Source of the DNA: Plenodomus lindquistii
Taxonomy: Eukaryota > Ascomycota > Dothideomycetes > Pleosporales > Leptosphaeriaceae
Length of the DNA: 64,000 nucleotides
Direction of reading: 5' to 3'
Assembly: GCA_025504975.1 (NCBI GenBank)
Contig: JANUWI010000008.1
Location: forward strand, 1,426,001-1,490,000
In this document: piece by piece, positions 21,945 through 32,559 of the stretch
Layout of the letters: each line of letters starts with the position of its first letter
Position numbering within the stretch: the first letter of the stretch is position 1
Program-made: the position numbers and the translations under genes
The notes under the pieces: generated by a model
Database searches by the model: none
Seen by the model: the letters and a program-made list of their open reading frames with translations, nothing else
What the model was told of the DNA's origin: nothing

Positions 21945-23303
21945 ATGTTGGCTCGCTCCGCACTGCGTACCGCGCGCACCGCCGGCGCCGCCGCTCGCCA
22001 TGCCGCCACGAAACCAGCTTCGGTACGACTCCCGCCTATCCCACATCCACCTGCATACACCCACACACAGCTCCCGCCCGCTCCAGCGCCTTTCTGTGTG
22101 GCCTACGCGACGCCTCTACACACTCTGCGTGTCTGATTGAATAATTGGCTGACGAATTGGTCCATGTAGCGCGCTGCCTCGACATCGAGCTCTGCCGAGG
22201 GAGCTGGCTCGGCATGGAAGAACAACGCCCTCCCAGCCGGTGCCACCGTCTTCGCCGTCGGATCGATTGCCTGGTACTGGCACTTGTATGGCCGCAATGT
22301 CGATGCGATGACACCCGCCGAAGAAGGGTGAGTGATGCCCCGGGTGTGTCTTGTGCTGTGGGCATGACACGGCAAGATGGGACGGATTGGCGGGGACACG
22401 GAGCTAACACACCAACTCGCAGTCTTCACCCAACCCAATATCCATGGGAGCACGCAAAGTGGAACAAGACGTTTGACCACGCCGCGTAAGTCTACATCCC
22501 GCTCGCCCGTACCTCATTCAATTCTCATCAATTGCCAGTCTCCGCCGTGGTTTCCAAGTCTACCGCGAAGTCTGCGCATCCTGCCACTCCATCTCCCGTG
22601 TCCCCTACCGCGCCGTCGTCGGAAAGTTCATGACTGTCGATGAAGCCAAGGCCCTCGCCGAGGAGAACGAATACGACACCGAGCCCAACGACCAGGGTGA
22701 CATTGAGAAGCGCCCCGGAAAGCTGTCCGACTACATGCCCGCCCCCTACAAGAACGACGAGGCTGCCCGCGCTGCCAACAACGGTGCCCTGCCCCCGGAT
22801 CTATCGCTCATGGTCAAGGCCCGCCACGGCGGCTGCAACTACATCTTCAGCTTGTTGACCGGTTACCCCGAGGAGCCACCTGCCGGCGCTGTTGTGCCAG
22901 AAGGCCTCAACTTCAACCCCTACTTCCCCGGTACCGGTATCGCCATGGCCCGTGTGCTCTACGACGACTTGGTTGAATACGACGACGGCACCAAGGCCTC
23001 GACCTCGCAAATGGCCAAGGATGTTGTCGAATTCTTGAACTGGACTGCGGAGCCCGAGATGGACGACCGCAAGAAGATGGGCTGGAAGGTTTTGGCCGTG
23101 ACCAGTGTGCTCTTTGCGCTCAGCGTATGGGTCAAGAGGTCAGCATGCTAAGTATCTAGTACTTGAAACAGTATACTGACAACCACAACAGATACAAGTG
23201 GGCCCCGCTAAAGACCCGCAAGCTCATGTACAACCCACCACAACAGAAGAGCATCCTCGACCAGCTCCCCAAGCCCCACAACAATGGCAAGACCAACCAA
23301 TAG
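21945..23303 (+). CDS. CYT1: Cytochrome c1, heme protein of complex III
   Basis: Five exons: 21945-22022, 22170-22327, 22423-22485, 22539-23138 and 23192-23303, about 336 residues. Donors are gtacga, gtgagt, gtaagt and gtcagc; all joins restore conserved sequence. The N terminus (MLARSALRTARTAGAAARH) is a mitochondrial presequence. A hydrophobic inner-membrane sorting segment (GATVFAVGSIAWYWHLYG) follows, making the bipartite targeting signal usual for this protein. The covalent heme site CASCH is at about residue 111, and the axial-Met region appears as FPGTGIAMARVLYDD. The C-terminal anchor is WKVLAVTSVLFALSVWVKRYKWAPLK split across the last intron. It carries electrons from the Rieske protein to cytochrome c in the ubiquinol-cytochrome c reductase. 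Many small introns near the 5' end are normal for the family. Confidence 0.96.
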
Positions 23304-24000
23304 ACGTCGGCCCTTTGACTGATTCGAGCGAGGTGGGAGGTGTGAGTTGCGGAAGCGTGTTTGTTTTATATCTTGTACAGTGCCAGCTACAGCCTCAGAA
23401 TATGACTTCTAAGATTTCCTTGTCTAGGCATTGTAGCATAGAGTTGCTCCATTTTCAATCTGAAAACATTCACAAACATTCGCACACATTGTATGGCCAT
23501 CGACGACGAGACTTTCTCTTGCGCCTATGCTGCAGCTGACATTTTGACGCATGACAGGACTGTGACGACTATTGCGACAACTGGCTGATTCGATTTCAGG
23601 TGGCAGGGCTGCGCTATATGGTGACATCGTGTCAGGGAAGGCACGTACACAAGTGCCCTTTCCTTGGCGCCGGCCGCCTGTGAGCAGCATATAGCAATCA
23701 CGCTCCCCAAACCCTTCCTCGACCTGTTCTCTCACCAAAATCACCGCATGCCGCCCACCGAAAACACGATTCTCGCCTACGCATACCGCTTCCGACTCAC
23801 CGACAAGCCGACGCCTCGTTGGCTGCTTCTGCAGGTTCGGCCAATCCCGTCTCGAACTCCTCAGCCTCGTTGCCTTCTCGAACCGATTCCACCAATACGA
23901 CTCCAGGCCCGCTCCTGTGCCTTCGACTCCGCCTTCGTGCCCTTCTCGCCAGCACACTCGACTTCCCGGTGCCCTTTCGCCAAGTTCAATCCAGCCAACC
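23304..24000. other. Intergenic spacer CYT1/zinc-finger gene
   Basis: Holds the CYT1 3' UTR and the promoter and C-rich leader of the next gene. Open frames on both strands are out-of-frame shadows or start at non-ATG codons. Nothing further is seen. Confidence 0.5.
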
Positions 24001-25148
24001 ATGTCCGACTACGTGGACCAGGACATGCAGTTTGCGCCCTTCGGAGACCATGTCGACTTGACCGATTGGAGTCAGCTGCAAGAAGAGGTTGCAAAGGAGC
24101 CTTGGCTGGACTGGCCGGGTGACGACATTGCAGGAGACCCTGCTCAGGCTACAGCTCAGCAGCCTGATGATAGGTGAGTTAAAAAAAAAGACACAGGCTA
24201 ACAGAAGGGCAATCAAGAGGACCTCAGCTCACCCAATGGGACACTGTAAAGCAAAATTCGGGTCCTATCATACCTTCGCCCTGCAGTATTCACGACCCGA
24301 TGCCTACACCACTGGGTGTGCGCTTCCAATGTTCAGAGGAAGGCTGTGAGGGTGTCTCTTTTGCTCGAAGAATGGAGCTACGTCGTCATGCTCGATCCCA
24401 TGGGGAGCAGCCAAGACTCAAGTGTCCGGTACAGCAATGTGCACACTTCAAGGGTTTCACACGTCAGGATAAGCTGAACGACCACATGCTTGCCGGCCAT
24501 GATCAAGACGAACTCGTCGTTTGTTCTGGCCAGCAATGCGGTTCGAAACTTACCCGCGATATATGGGCCATACACAACATACACTTGTCGGCAAACCACA
24601 TACGTACTTACCGCACGTGTCCGATGCCTAAGTGCTGTTACAAGCTTTGCTTGAAGCGCAAGCCCCTGGAAGATCTCCGCGAACATCTCATCGAAAAGCA
24701 CGAGTATGCAGGGAGGATGAGATGTGTTGATATTCTCGCACGAGCAGGGTATGCTGCTGCCACCTGCGACTTCAAATGCCCGATCTGTCCGCATAACGCC
24801 GAGTTTATCACGCAGAAAAAATTCATGGAGCACTTTAAGATGGTCCATCTGCGCCTTCAGCACGGCGCGGAACATTCGTCCGAACACATATGGAGATGCG
24901 ATGTTTGTGGTAATGGCTATTCTGCTCTCAGAAGTCTCCGTGATATTCCCGAAGATGTTCATTATCATCGTCGAACAATACTTTCAATCTTTCCCAGATT
25001 CGAAAATTGTTGGGCTGTCTGGGAGGATGTCAAATGTGCACATTCGCCACGCGGCGTTCTGCAACAAGATGGATATGTATTCTATCCAGCCACGTTCCCT
25101 ACTCACGATTCTCTTTCATCTCCTCTCTCCAATCCCGCCGGCTTGTAA
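24001..25148 (+). CDS. Multi-C2H2 zinc-finger protein
   Basis: The ATG at 24001 opens an acidic 58-residue N terminus (MSDYVDQDMQFAPFGDHVDL), like an activation region. The simplest model has exon 1 24001-24173 and exon 2 24287-25148 (gtgagt...ctgcag), about 344 residues. C2H2 fingers in order: FQCSEEGCEGVSFARRMELRRH...H, LKCPVQQC with 12 residues then H-x4-H, a CPMPKCC finger ending LREHLIEKH, CPICPHN...FMEHFKMVH, and a degenerate CDVCGNGY. Spacing varies, as in many Dothideomycete C2H2 proteins without assigned function. DNA binding and nuclear location are inferred. An alternative splice (24118 to 24205) would add about 28 in-frame residues before finger 1. The C-terminal 60 residues lack fingers. 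Confidence 0.75.
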
Positions 25149-25729
25149 ACCCCCAACTTCGTACACATGTTCATCTCATATTCCATAGCGTGGTCACCCC
25201 TTCTATCCTGTTGTTTGTTGTTTCATTTTACGTATTCCCTTTTCACACTCGTTATGTCTTTATCTCGTATCGATGGGCCAACTGTACACATTCATTCCTT
25301 TCGGTTCTTTTTTGGCAGGCGTCGGTGTATTTATGGTATCTAAAAAAGAATAGAAAAGACCCCCTCTGAATGGAGGGGATACGAAATTGTGTTTCACGTG
25401 AGACCTTGAGTATAGTAGATCTGCAATTTCTACTTCTATGCTATGTTGTAGATGGGGATTAACAGTATCGCGAGCAATATCTGAGTGCGTGGTTAGATCG
25501 ACCGAATTGCTAATCTTACAGCGCTTACCACGCCTGATACCCATTCCGCTACCGCTACCGATCTGAAACAGAATCACACCGCATGCTGAAATGAAGGCTT
25601 CATACTAACTTATTGCACACCTACGCATTGAGTATATACTCATCGCCCTTCAGTACTCCCTAACAACGTCTACCACACCCTCACGACCACACCACACAGG
25701 CGTACTACCACCTCCCACCTTGATTCCCC

Positions 25730-25800
25730 TTCTCCCATATCCAACCTCCAACCTTCATTTCCATCTCCCATAGCCAACCTCCAATCTCCCATCTCCTCAA
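25730..25800 (+). repeat. CT-rich imperfect tandem duplication
   Basis: The unit tctcccata(t/g)ccaacctccaa occurs twice back to back (starting near 25731 and 25765), followed by a third partial copy (tctcccatctcc). The plus strand is almost purely pyrimidine plus A. Confidence 0.7.
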
Positions 25801-26022
25801 CTTCAACCAAATCCTCTACATTCTTATAAAACAAAATCATACCCAATCCTCCTCTAAGTCTGTCTGCATACTCCTCACCGTCATCATTCTGCTTATGATA
25901 AGTCTTAAATGCGGGATTGAGATAGGGTTTAGTTGTGTGCATCAATAGCTGGGAAGAATTTGAGGGTATGGTATGGTGGATAAGGATGGTATGATAGTGG
26001 GGTAGCGTAGGGAAGGGCGTAG

Positions 26023-26090
26023 GGGAGAAGGAGAGAAGGGGAGAAGGAGAGAAGGAGAGAAGGAGAGAAGGAGAGAAGAGGTGAAGGGGG
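26023..26090 (+). repeat. GAGAAGGA simple repeat
   Basis: About 68 bases of almost pure purine made of GGAGAAGGAGAGAA-type units. It is a polypurine tract able in principle to form triplex DNA, and a likely site of length polymorphism. Confidence 0.85.
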
Positions 26091-26419
26091 TACATAAGTA
26101 GTGTGGGAAGAGAGAGGGAGGACGGAAAAGGGTGATGCCAAGATAGTATAGCAATAGGTTCAGGAATATGGTTGAGAGGTAGGAATGTAGGGTGTGGATT
26201 TTGTGGAATGGATAGGGCTTAAGGGAATGGAATGGAGGATGGAGGGTAGTGCGATTCTAGGGATTGTATCTAGAAGTGCTTAGTTAATTGGATATACGCA
26301 GTGAGTTAATGCTGCGGGGGTTATGTAGACGTTTGTTAGCCAGACCTGATTAAGTCTTTTAATCAGTACGTTGTAGAGTTCATGTCTAGTCGTGAGTGGT
26401 ATATTGAGGGTTTTGCAGG

Positions 26420-27163
26420 TAACGAGGATGGGGGGTGGTGTTTCGATGATGGCCTAATTGTGAGGAGAGATTTGATCATGCTCATTGCTGACGTTGTATG
26501 GACTACAGTTCAGTCACCTCAGATTGGCACTTTACTGTGGTAGCACTCATACTGAATTAAAGAGAAGCTGGTTCAATGGTGTGCCAGTGCGCACATCACG
26601 TTTCGCCCTTAGCGTGCTGTTTCTTGATATGATATGAATACTAGGCGTCGTCCGTTCTGATTCTGATATATTTGTATCCTGTACGTCGTCTGCTACGCCA
26701 CTGGTGTCGTTTCGAATGTGAGTGGCACGTTTGAAGGCTGTACAAGATACGAGGCTGTGGGTGGTGCTTGAACGTCAGCCCAATTGCGAGAATATCTTCA
26801 TTAGGCTGGCTGCGTAAAGGTCCCTGCTACGTCGGAGGTGTCTTTTCAAATTAGAGACTTACAATAGAAGGCTGTGCTGAATACAAGGCTAGGGAGGATG
26901 CTTCAATGTTAGCTCACTTGCTTAAAGAATTTCAACCAGGCTGGCTGTGTAAAATGCCTGGTACGTCAGAGTTGGCATATTGGTCGTAAGTAATATGGTG
27001 GCAGGCTGTGCAAGCTACAGGGTTGTAGATAAGGCATGGAACATTAGCCCGCTTGCGAGAGAAGATTTGATCATGCTGACTTTTTAGTACGGCTGCTACG
27101 TCAGAGGTGTCTTTATTGGTTGTGAGTAACATGGTGGAAGGCTGTAGAGGATGCTTGGCGTGA
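26420..27163 (+). repeat. Degenerate tandem array, ~133-136 bp unit, about five copies
   Basis: Recurring landmarks define the unit: gctacgtc(g/a)gaggtgtc, then a gtgagtaacatggtgg-like block, aaggctgtgcaagatac, gggtggtgcttgaacgtcagccc, gcgag...gatttgatcat, and ggctggctg. The unit head recurs near 26691, 26827, 26960 and 27093. A partial earlier copy at 26420-26500 contains gaggagagatttgatcatgct. The copies share roughly half to two thirds of positions by eye. No open frame or transposon ends are associated. The array stops 235 bp before the next gene. Confidence 0.65.
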
Positions 27164-27398
27164 GGGGAATGAAGTGCGCGTAAGGCTCCGTCATCTCGAC
27201 ATTGTCGCCCAAATAGACTTCAGCGCGGCCTTGTGTCTTTGCTTGATTGTCCAACACATTCTTCCATAGAAATTGTGAGGTCCTTGAACGCCCTGAAGTT
27301 GCGGTCATCGCGCAAGCTTTTTTATTTGCTTTTAGGCGTCCTCTTTGGTGTTTCCATAACCTTCTTGTTATTTCATCTGCAAGGCTAGTAATATCATC

Positions 27399-30300
27399 AT
27401 GACGGAGGTGGAAGACGACGATATTGAGGATCGATACTACGACGATCGATACGACGACAGATTCTTGCAACCATACAAGCGCTATCCGAAATCGAAAAAT
27501 GATGTGTTTGCACAGCAGTGGATGGATCAAAGTGAGCGATGAGGAGTTTCGGCGATGATCAATCTGCTGACGTTCCTCGCTTCAAGAGAACCGTAGACCT
27601 TTCAAGATAGCGGGACCGGTGACCGACAAGCATAGTGAGAGAACCGCTGCTGGACTGAGACGTTGGGGAAGGAATATGAGTCTGGAAGGCCATCCCAATC
27701 TTATCAATGCTTCCCGGCGATTCGATAGTCCAGAGGCACGTCGGACAACCACGCAACATAGAAATGACGATAAGCCACAAAGTCTCAACATTCAGGATCA
27801 CCCATATACCACAGAATTATCTTCCTCGCCTACGCTCATGGGAACCATTCCGACCGTAGATTCTTCCATGGTATTTTATTGTGCCAGCCTCGGTTGTAAC
27901 ACAGCTTACAGTCGGGAGTACGATCTGCAACGACATTACAATAGGGTTCACAGCATCATCAGACCAGAATTCAGGTGCCCGATATCAGACTGTGAGCGTC
28001 GGTCCAGTCCATTTGCACACAGAGACGAACTCTTGGTGCACGTAAGAAAAGCCCATCTCGAGAAATATCCGTCTGGGGAAGATCTTTCAAACGAAGTTGG
28101 AAACACATCCATTAAGCAGGTTTTCGACGGATCGATAGGGCCATCCAAAGGTCTGCCGTCCGATTCATGGCACGACAACGTTGATCACTCAATGACCCTT
28201 GACAATGGCACAAGACGCAATGAGTTACGGTGGCCATCAAAATCTAAACCAAACGAGCAAAAAGCATACGGTGGAAGCTCTCATGCTTCCGGATTTCTAT
28301 TTGATGAACTGGATGACAATCGCGGTCAAAACCTATATGTTGATCCACATTGGGACCCGCAATCCAACTACGCTCTGCGCAACGAAGGCGATGCCCCGAA
28401 AAAGAGCGGAAGGATCAATGCCGACATTCAAGATGAGACACACAGGTCTTTCAATCAAGGCTCGAATTTCTCAACGGAGAAGGCAAACATTCCGGCACAT
28501 TTGGTGGAACAAAGCTACACCATCCAGCAGATCGTATCAGTAACCAAACTATTCAAGTCTATCTTTACCGAAAGTGATATATTGCGAGAGATATATGCCG
28601 ATGCCGTCGCGCGCAAGATTGTACCTACAAAGTTTGCAAAGAATTTCAGAAAGCTGCTGAAGGCGTTTTGCGCACATCTCGAAGCGGAGGCGAACGTGGG
28701 TTACAAGACTCACGTGGTCCGTCTCTTAGCTAGCCTTTCACCTGGGATCACGCTTTCGGTCATAGAAAAGTACTGGATTGAGCCAGATACAGCTCCCGCT
28801 TCACTTCGAAGTGTATCCCTCCCAAACGTGCTTGACGAAGACTCGTCGGACGAGGGAACCAAGCAGGACAGAGCGATCGACGGAAGTCTACCCGAGTGGC
28901 CACATCTACAAACGTTTGTAATTCAAAGTTTCGCATTCCAGCGCTTCGTTGGGGAGCTGCGAGACGTGATCAATTCATCCGAAATGTCTCCACACACTGC
29001 CGCTGAGGCATTCAGTTCTCGAGCAGCAAAGCTCTCACCTCATCAATCAGCATCGATCTCTCTGTCTCACTCTCCAATTGCATCCGATGACTCTCAAAAC
29101 TATCGTCACCCATCGTATCACGAAGATAGAACGAATGCTGTGCTCAGAACTCAAAGTATGCCCGCCTTCCATACAGCTTCTGGAATGGAACTTTATCTGC
29201 CGATGCAAGAGCGAAAGACCATCAAAATTACGGAAGATATGTTGCATCATGACTTCATGAACCAAATAGAACGCGACAAGCGTCTTGCGAAGCTGCACGG
29301 ATACTTGATGTCTGTTGCAGACGACACCTCCTTACATCAGAATTATACCGACATCATTGTATCACGTTTGCTGCAAACGCTAGAGGGGTTTCGCGTAAAT
29401 TCAGAGTATCCAATCGTAATAGACAGCCCACCGGAAGAGCTGGCTTTGAATGTAGCGCAACGTCTAGTTTCCGTGACACATGATACGAATGTGACCAGAT
29501 TACAAGAGTCTTTGGGTGGTAAACATCAGCCAGAAAATACAGAATCACTGGGCATGTTACGTGCAAAAGATGCCTCTAATTGGGTCGAGGCACTTGCACG
29601 GGATATGACCATGCTTACGTTAGGCCAGCCTGTCCTCGATATTCTCGATTCATACCCACAGTCACAGCTAGAAATCAGAACCGCGAATGATGAGTCTCTG
29701 GTCAACAGCGGGAAGTTGTTTCTCGAAGAAATCTCCTCGATGGAGTGGGATTGGTGGCCGTTGCAACCGCGTGTTCCTGCAATCGAAACTGGCCCGTGTT
29801 GTCTTGTTTGGAGGGTATGTATGGCTCCATACTTTGATTTACCATATCTTTGTGTGTGCTAGTACTGATTTCCCAGCTCGGTGGTCGACGCATCTGCTCC
29901 AATGTCTCTGCAGAGCAGGCAGCACTGCTCCTGGCCATCGCTCCCTCTTGGGGTCATCCCATAGCTCCTTATGCGACCGCTGCTTAAGAGAGCAGCGACC
30001 AATGAGCTGGGCCACATTACTCTCTTCTGTTTCCAACATATTCGCTAAGGGATGGGCTTCCCTTGTATACCGAGAAAGATCTCCCGGAAGTGGTTTGAAA
30101 ACGTCACAATCGAGAGATCCCTCTTCTCAGAGCCAAGGTCAGGCTCCAGATCCTTCGATACCGTTGAGCAATATATCTCCGCCCGCCCCAGTGTCCGGGG
30201 ACACGACGGCTCCTGGAGCAACTTGTAAAGTAGCTGGGGTGTTCCAGGGTAGCATTGCCGGGACACTGCACCGCGTGCTCTTCGCAGTGAAAGGTGCAAG

Positions 30301-30994
30301 ACGCTTCCTAGACTTGGAGCAGATCAAAATCAACCATTCCTGGAATGACCGCGAGTTCTTCCGTGAGCTCAATACACGATTCCGGCAACACCAGCCTTTG
30401 TTCAAAAGGCTATTATCTCCCTTTCGCTTCAGGTCTTGCAAGTTTGTCAAGGTACTGACTCAACTGCATCTTTCTCTTTGCAATTGACACTGATTTGCCT
30501 AGTTCGAGCTCTTCGATGTTGGACGCGTAATCTCTCAAGGAGAAGATCTACCCGATCATCCTGTTTACAAGGACGACTACGACTATGCGCCACGCCCAGG
30601 CAAGAATCCAATGATCCATCCCGAGACCTTCGCGCTTTGCCTCAGCGCTTGCAACGCCAGGTGCAGGTGGCCGCTTCTGAATCCGTGGCACGAATGTATA
30701 CTGTTACCATGCCGATCCTACAGACTGGGACTCATTCCCAAGAAGAGAACCGATTTCGACCTTACTTCGGATGACGCCGGCAGCTTGGCGTGGGGCCTGG
30801 AAGCAGACTATGCTCTCTCTTTCGCTTTTCTGGCAGTGTACCATTTGGTCCCTCTTCTCGCTTCTCTGGCGTTTTGGATCTACTGGTTGATCAACTTCCC
30901 AGGGGACTTGGAGAATGCGGCCGTTCCATTCTTGACAGTATTGGCACTGTTTGCGGTGTTTTGGATACCGTTCGGGAAACATGTGAAGGCGTGA
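27399..30994 (+). CDS. Large C2H2-type / membrane-tailed protein, reading frame interrupted
   Basis: Exon 1 (27399-27531) is easily missed: it encodes MTEVEDDDIEDRYYDDRYDD and a short basic stretch, and joins at a phase-1 intron (gtgagc...ttcaag) to exon 2 (27587-29814). Exon 2 has two C2H2-like fingers (YCASLGCNTAYSREYDLQRH; a CPISDC finger ending HVRKAH), a disordered middle, a helical region near residues 330-420, and a domain ending CCLVWR. Exon 3 (29877, after gtatgt...tcccag) reads LGGRRICSNVSAEQAALL and then meets TAA at 29985. From 30002 another frame runs to 30451 and, via an intron, from 30503 to 30994. It encodes a conserved fungal domain (FFRELNTRFRQHQ, GRVISQGEDLPDH, IPKKRT) and two C-terminal transmembrane helices. 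I infer one gene with an unresolved intron or frameshift near 29950-30060; two adjacent genes (stop 29987; start 30002) remain possible. Function unknown. Confidence 0.65.
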
Positions 30995-32019
30995 AAGTTG
31001 CCAAGATGAGAAAAAGATACAAGCAGGGGCGGTGCGTGCGACATGGAAAGCCGTAACACGATTAACAGAAAATGTAACATATACATTGAGTGTCTCTCGT
31101 TGGACAGTTCAGAATTATTGAAGTAAGGTGTTAACATAATGGGGCCAAAGGTCGGGGTTGTCTCTTTCATTGCGATCACCAACGGGAATTCGCAGCGCAT
31201 CGTGCCCTACAGATTTGGGACTCACTGAGTGGCATAACTCGGCTGCTCGAAGGCATGCTTGTGAATTACCAGGAGCGGGGAATGTTACTGAGCGAGCCAC
31301 ACCTCACGCAGATGGACTTACACTTTCCATTTCCCATCATCGAAGCAAGAGGCTCAGTCACCGGCGGAAACATGATTGACGCTGAGGACCAGGCTGCAGT
31401 GGGTGGTGCGTGATCCATCAGCATGCTAAAGCAACTGCATGGTCTCGATGCTCTTTTTACACTCGCCCATATCGTCTTCAGCCTGACGGTATGACTGAAG
31501 GACCAGTTCATCAGCTTTGCGTTCATTACATGCTCAAAAAAAATCATTCTATAAATGTCCCCAGAATCTGGAAGGCAACCCTAGGATCTGATTGCATGCA
31601 GTTCGTTTAGACTGTGGCACGAATCATAATATGGGGCAGGACTTAGTACCGACGTGCGATTATAGCAAGTCCAGGGCGTCTCTATGATTAAATCACTACG
31701 CTACCATAGACCATAGAAAACGTTGCGATGATATCCAAGAGTACGCTTACATAGGGTCACACATCCATCGTTGCAATACAAAGCTCAAGGAAGACGGCTC
31801 TCTCTTGTCCAGGCAGAAGCATACGTACTAGTTCTTGCAGTAGTTTGCACATGATGACGACCCAAGGGCTACAGTGAAAGAGCAGGAGCTGGCGTTGGGT
31901 GAGCTGGTCGGCTCCATCTCGACGATACCCTCCTTTCCCTTTCCCCCGTCATCGTCATCATCATTGTCACCACTACCTGTCTGACAGTACAGCACCGGCA
32001 AGCTTCAAAATCCTCTATC
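30995..32019. other. Intergenic spacer
   Basis: Both strands show short open frames around 31150-31550, none convincing. A plus-strand frame at about 31191-31405 looks somewhat protein-like but has no ATG in a good position and ends in stops. I call no gene. Confidence 0.45.
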
Positions 32020-32559
32020 ATGGCAAGTCCCAGCACCTCGCTGATGCGCTCACTCGCCACGTCGTCGTCGGTCCGGAGCGCCGGCGTGGACCCTCACGAA
32101 CTCAAAACCCGCCTTCGCCAGCTGCGCGACCAGCTGCGCGCTCGTGAGGATCTACTCGGCGCTGAGGCACACGAGTATCGCTTTGGACACACGCCTCCGC
32201 TAGTCAAGCAGCATCGCCAGACGCAGTTTGGCGACGCGACTGAGTGGCTGGAAGCAGCGACGCCCTCAAACTCATCCTCAACTTCAACACGAGTCGCGTC
32301 CACCACACTTTCGGACCGCGTCAGCAACACTTCCCACGCTTCTCCACATTCCTTGGACAGCCACGCATTGTCAATGCATGGTACCCGCACCACTGTATCC
32401 CGAATCCCTGCACTCAACCCAGCTCAAGCAACTTGCTACCCGCGCACAGTAGCAGAGCCTTTGCATATCAGCACGGGAAATCGCAAGCGCCAGAGTGACG
32501 GCCAGGACACGAATCGCAAAGCGTTCGCCAGCAAGAGTCCAAGAGTCAATGACGTCTAG
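32020..32559 (+). CDS. Small hypothetical protein with N-terminal coiled coil
   Basis: A 179-residue single-exon frame from an ATG in good context (tatcatggca). Residues 25-55 are a charged amphipathic helix (ELKTRLRQLRDQLRAREDLL), likely a coiled coil, and the rest is Ser/Thr-rich and disordered with basic patches near the C terminus (NRKRQSDG, KAFASKSPR). This pattern fits a small nuclear or cytoskeletal-associated protein, but I do not recognise a family. Uniform frame usage and a plausible C/T-rich leader (31930-32010) support it as real. Confidence 0.6.
   Translation: MASPSTSLMRSLATSSSVRSAGVDPHELKTRLRQLRDQLRAREDLLGAEAHEYRFGHTPPLVKQHRQTQFGDATEWLEAATPSNSSSTSTRVASTTLSDRVSNTSHASPHSLDSHALSMHGTRTTVSRIPALNPAQATCYPRTVAEPLHISTGNRKRQSDGQDTNRKAFASKSPRVNDV

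Larger units (their letters stand above)
25149..27398. other. Gene-free, repeat-bearing 2.2 kb spacer
   Basis: No gene is recognised. Open frames on the minus strand at 25670-26154 are low-complexity Ser/Pro/Leu products of the GA/CT-rich tract. The interval contains a CT-rich duplication, a GAGAAGGA simple repeat and a degenerate tandem array, each listed separately. It differs in texture from neighbouring coding DNA. Confidence 0.6.

Noticed and set aside
25670..26154. Ser/Pro/Leu-rich minus-strand frames (70-141 codons)
   Set aside because: Products of the CT/GA simple-sequence tract, mutually overlapping and without protein character.
31191..31405. Protein-like plus-strand frame containing ITRLLEGMLVNYQERG
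   Set aside because: No ATG in context, stops on both sides, and the other two frames look equally plausible; probably chance.
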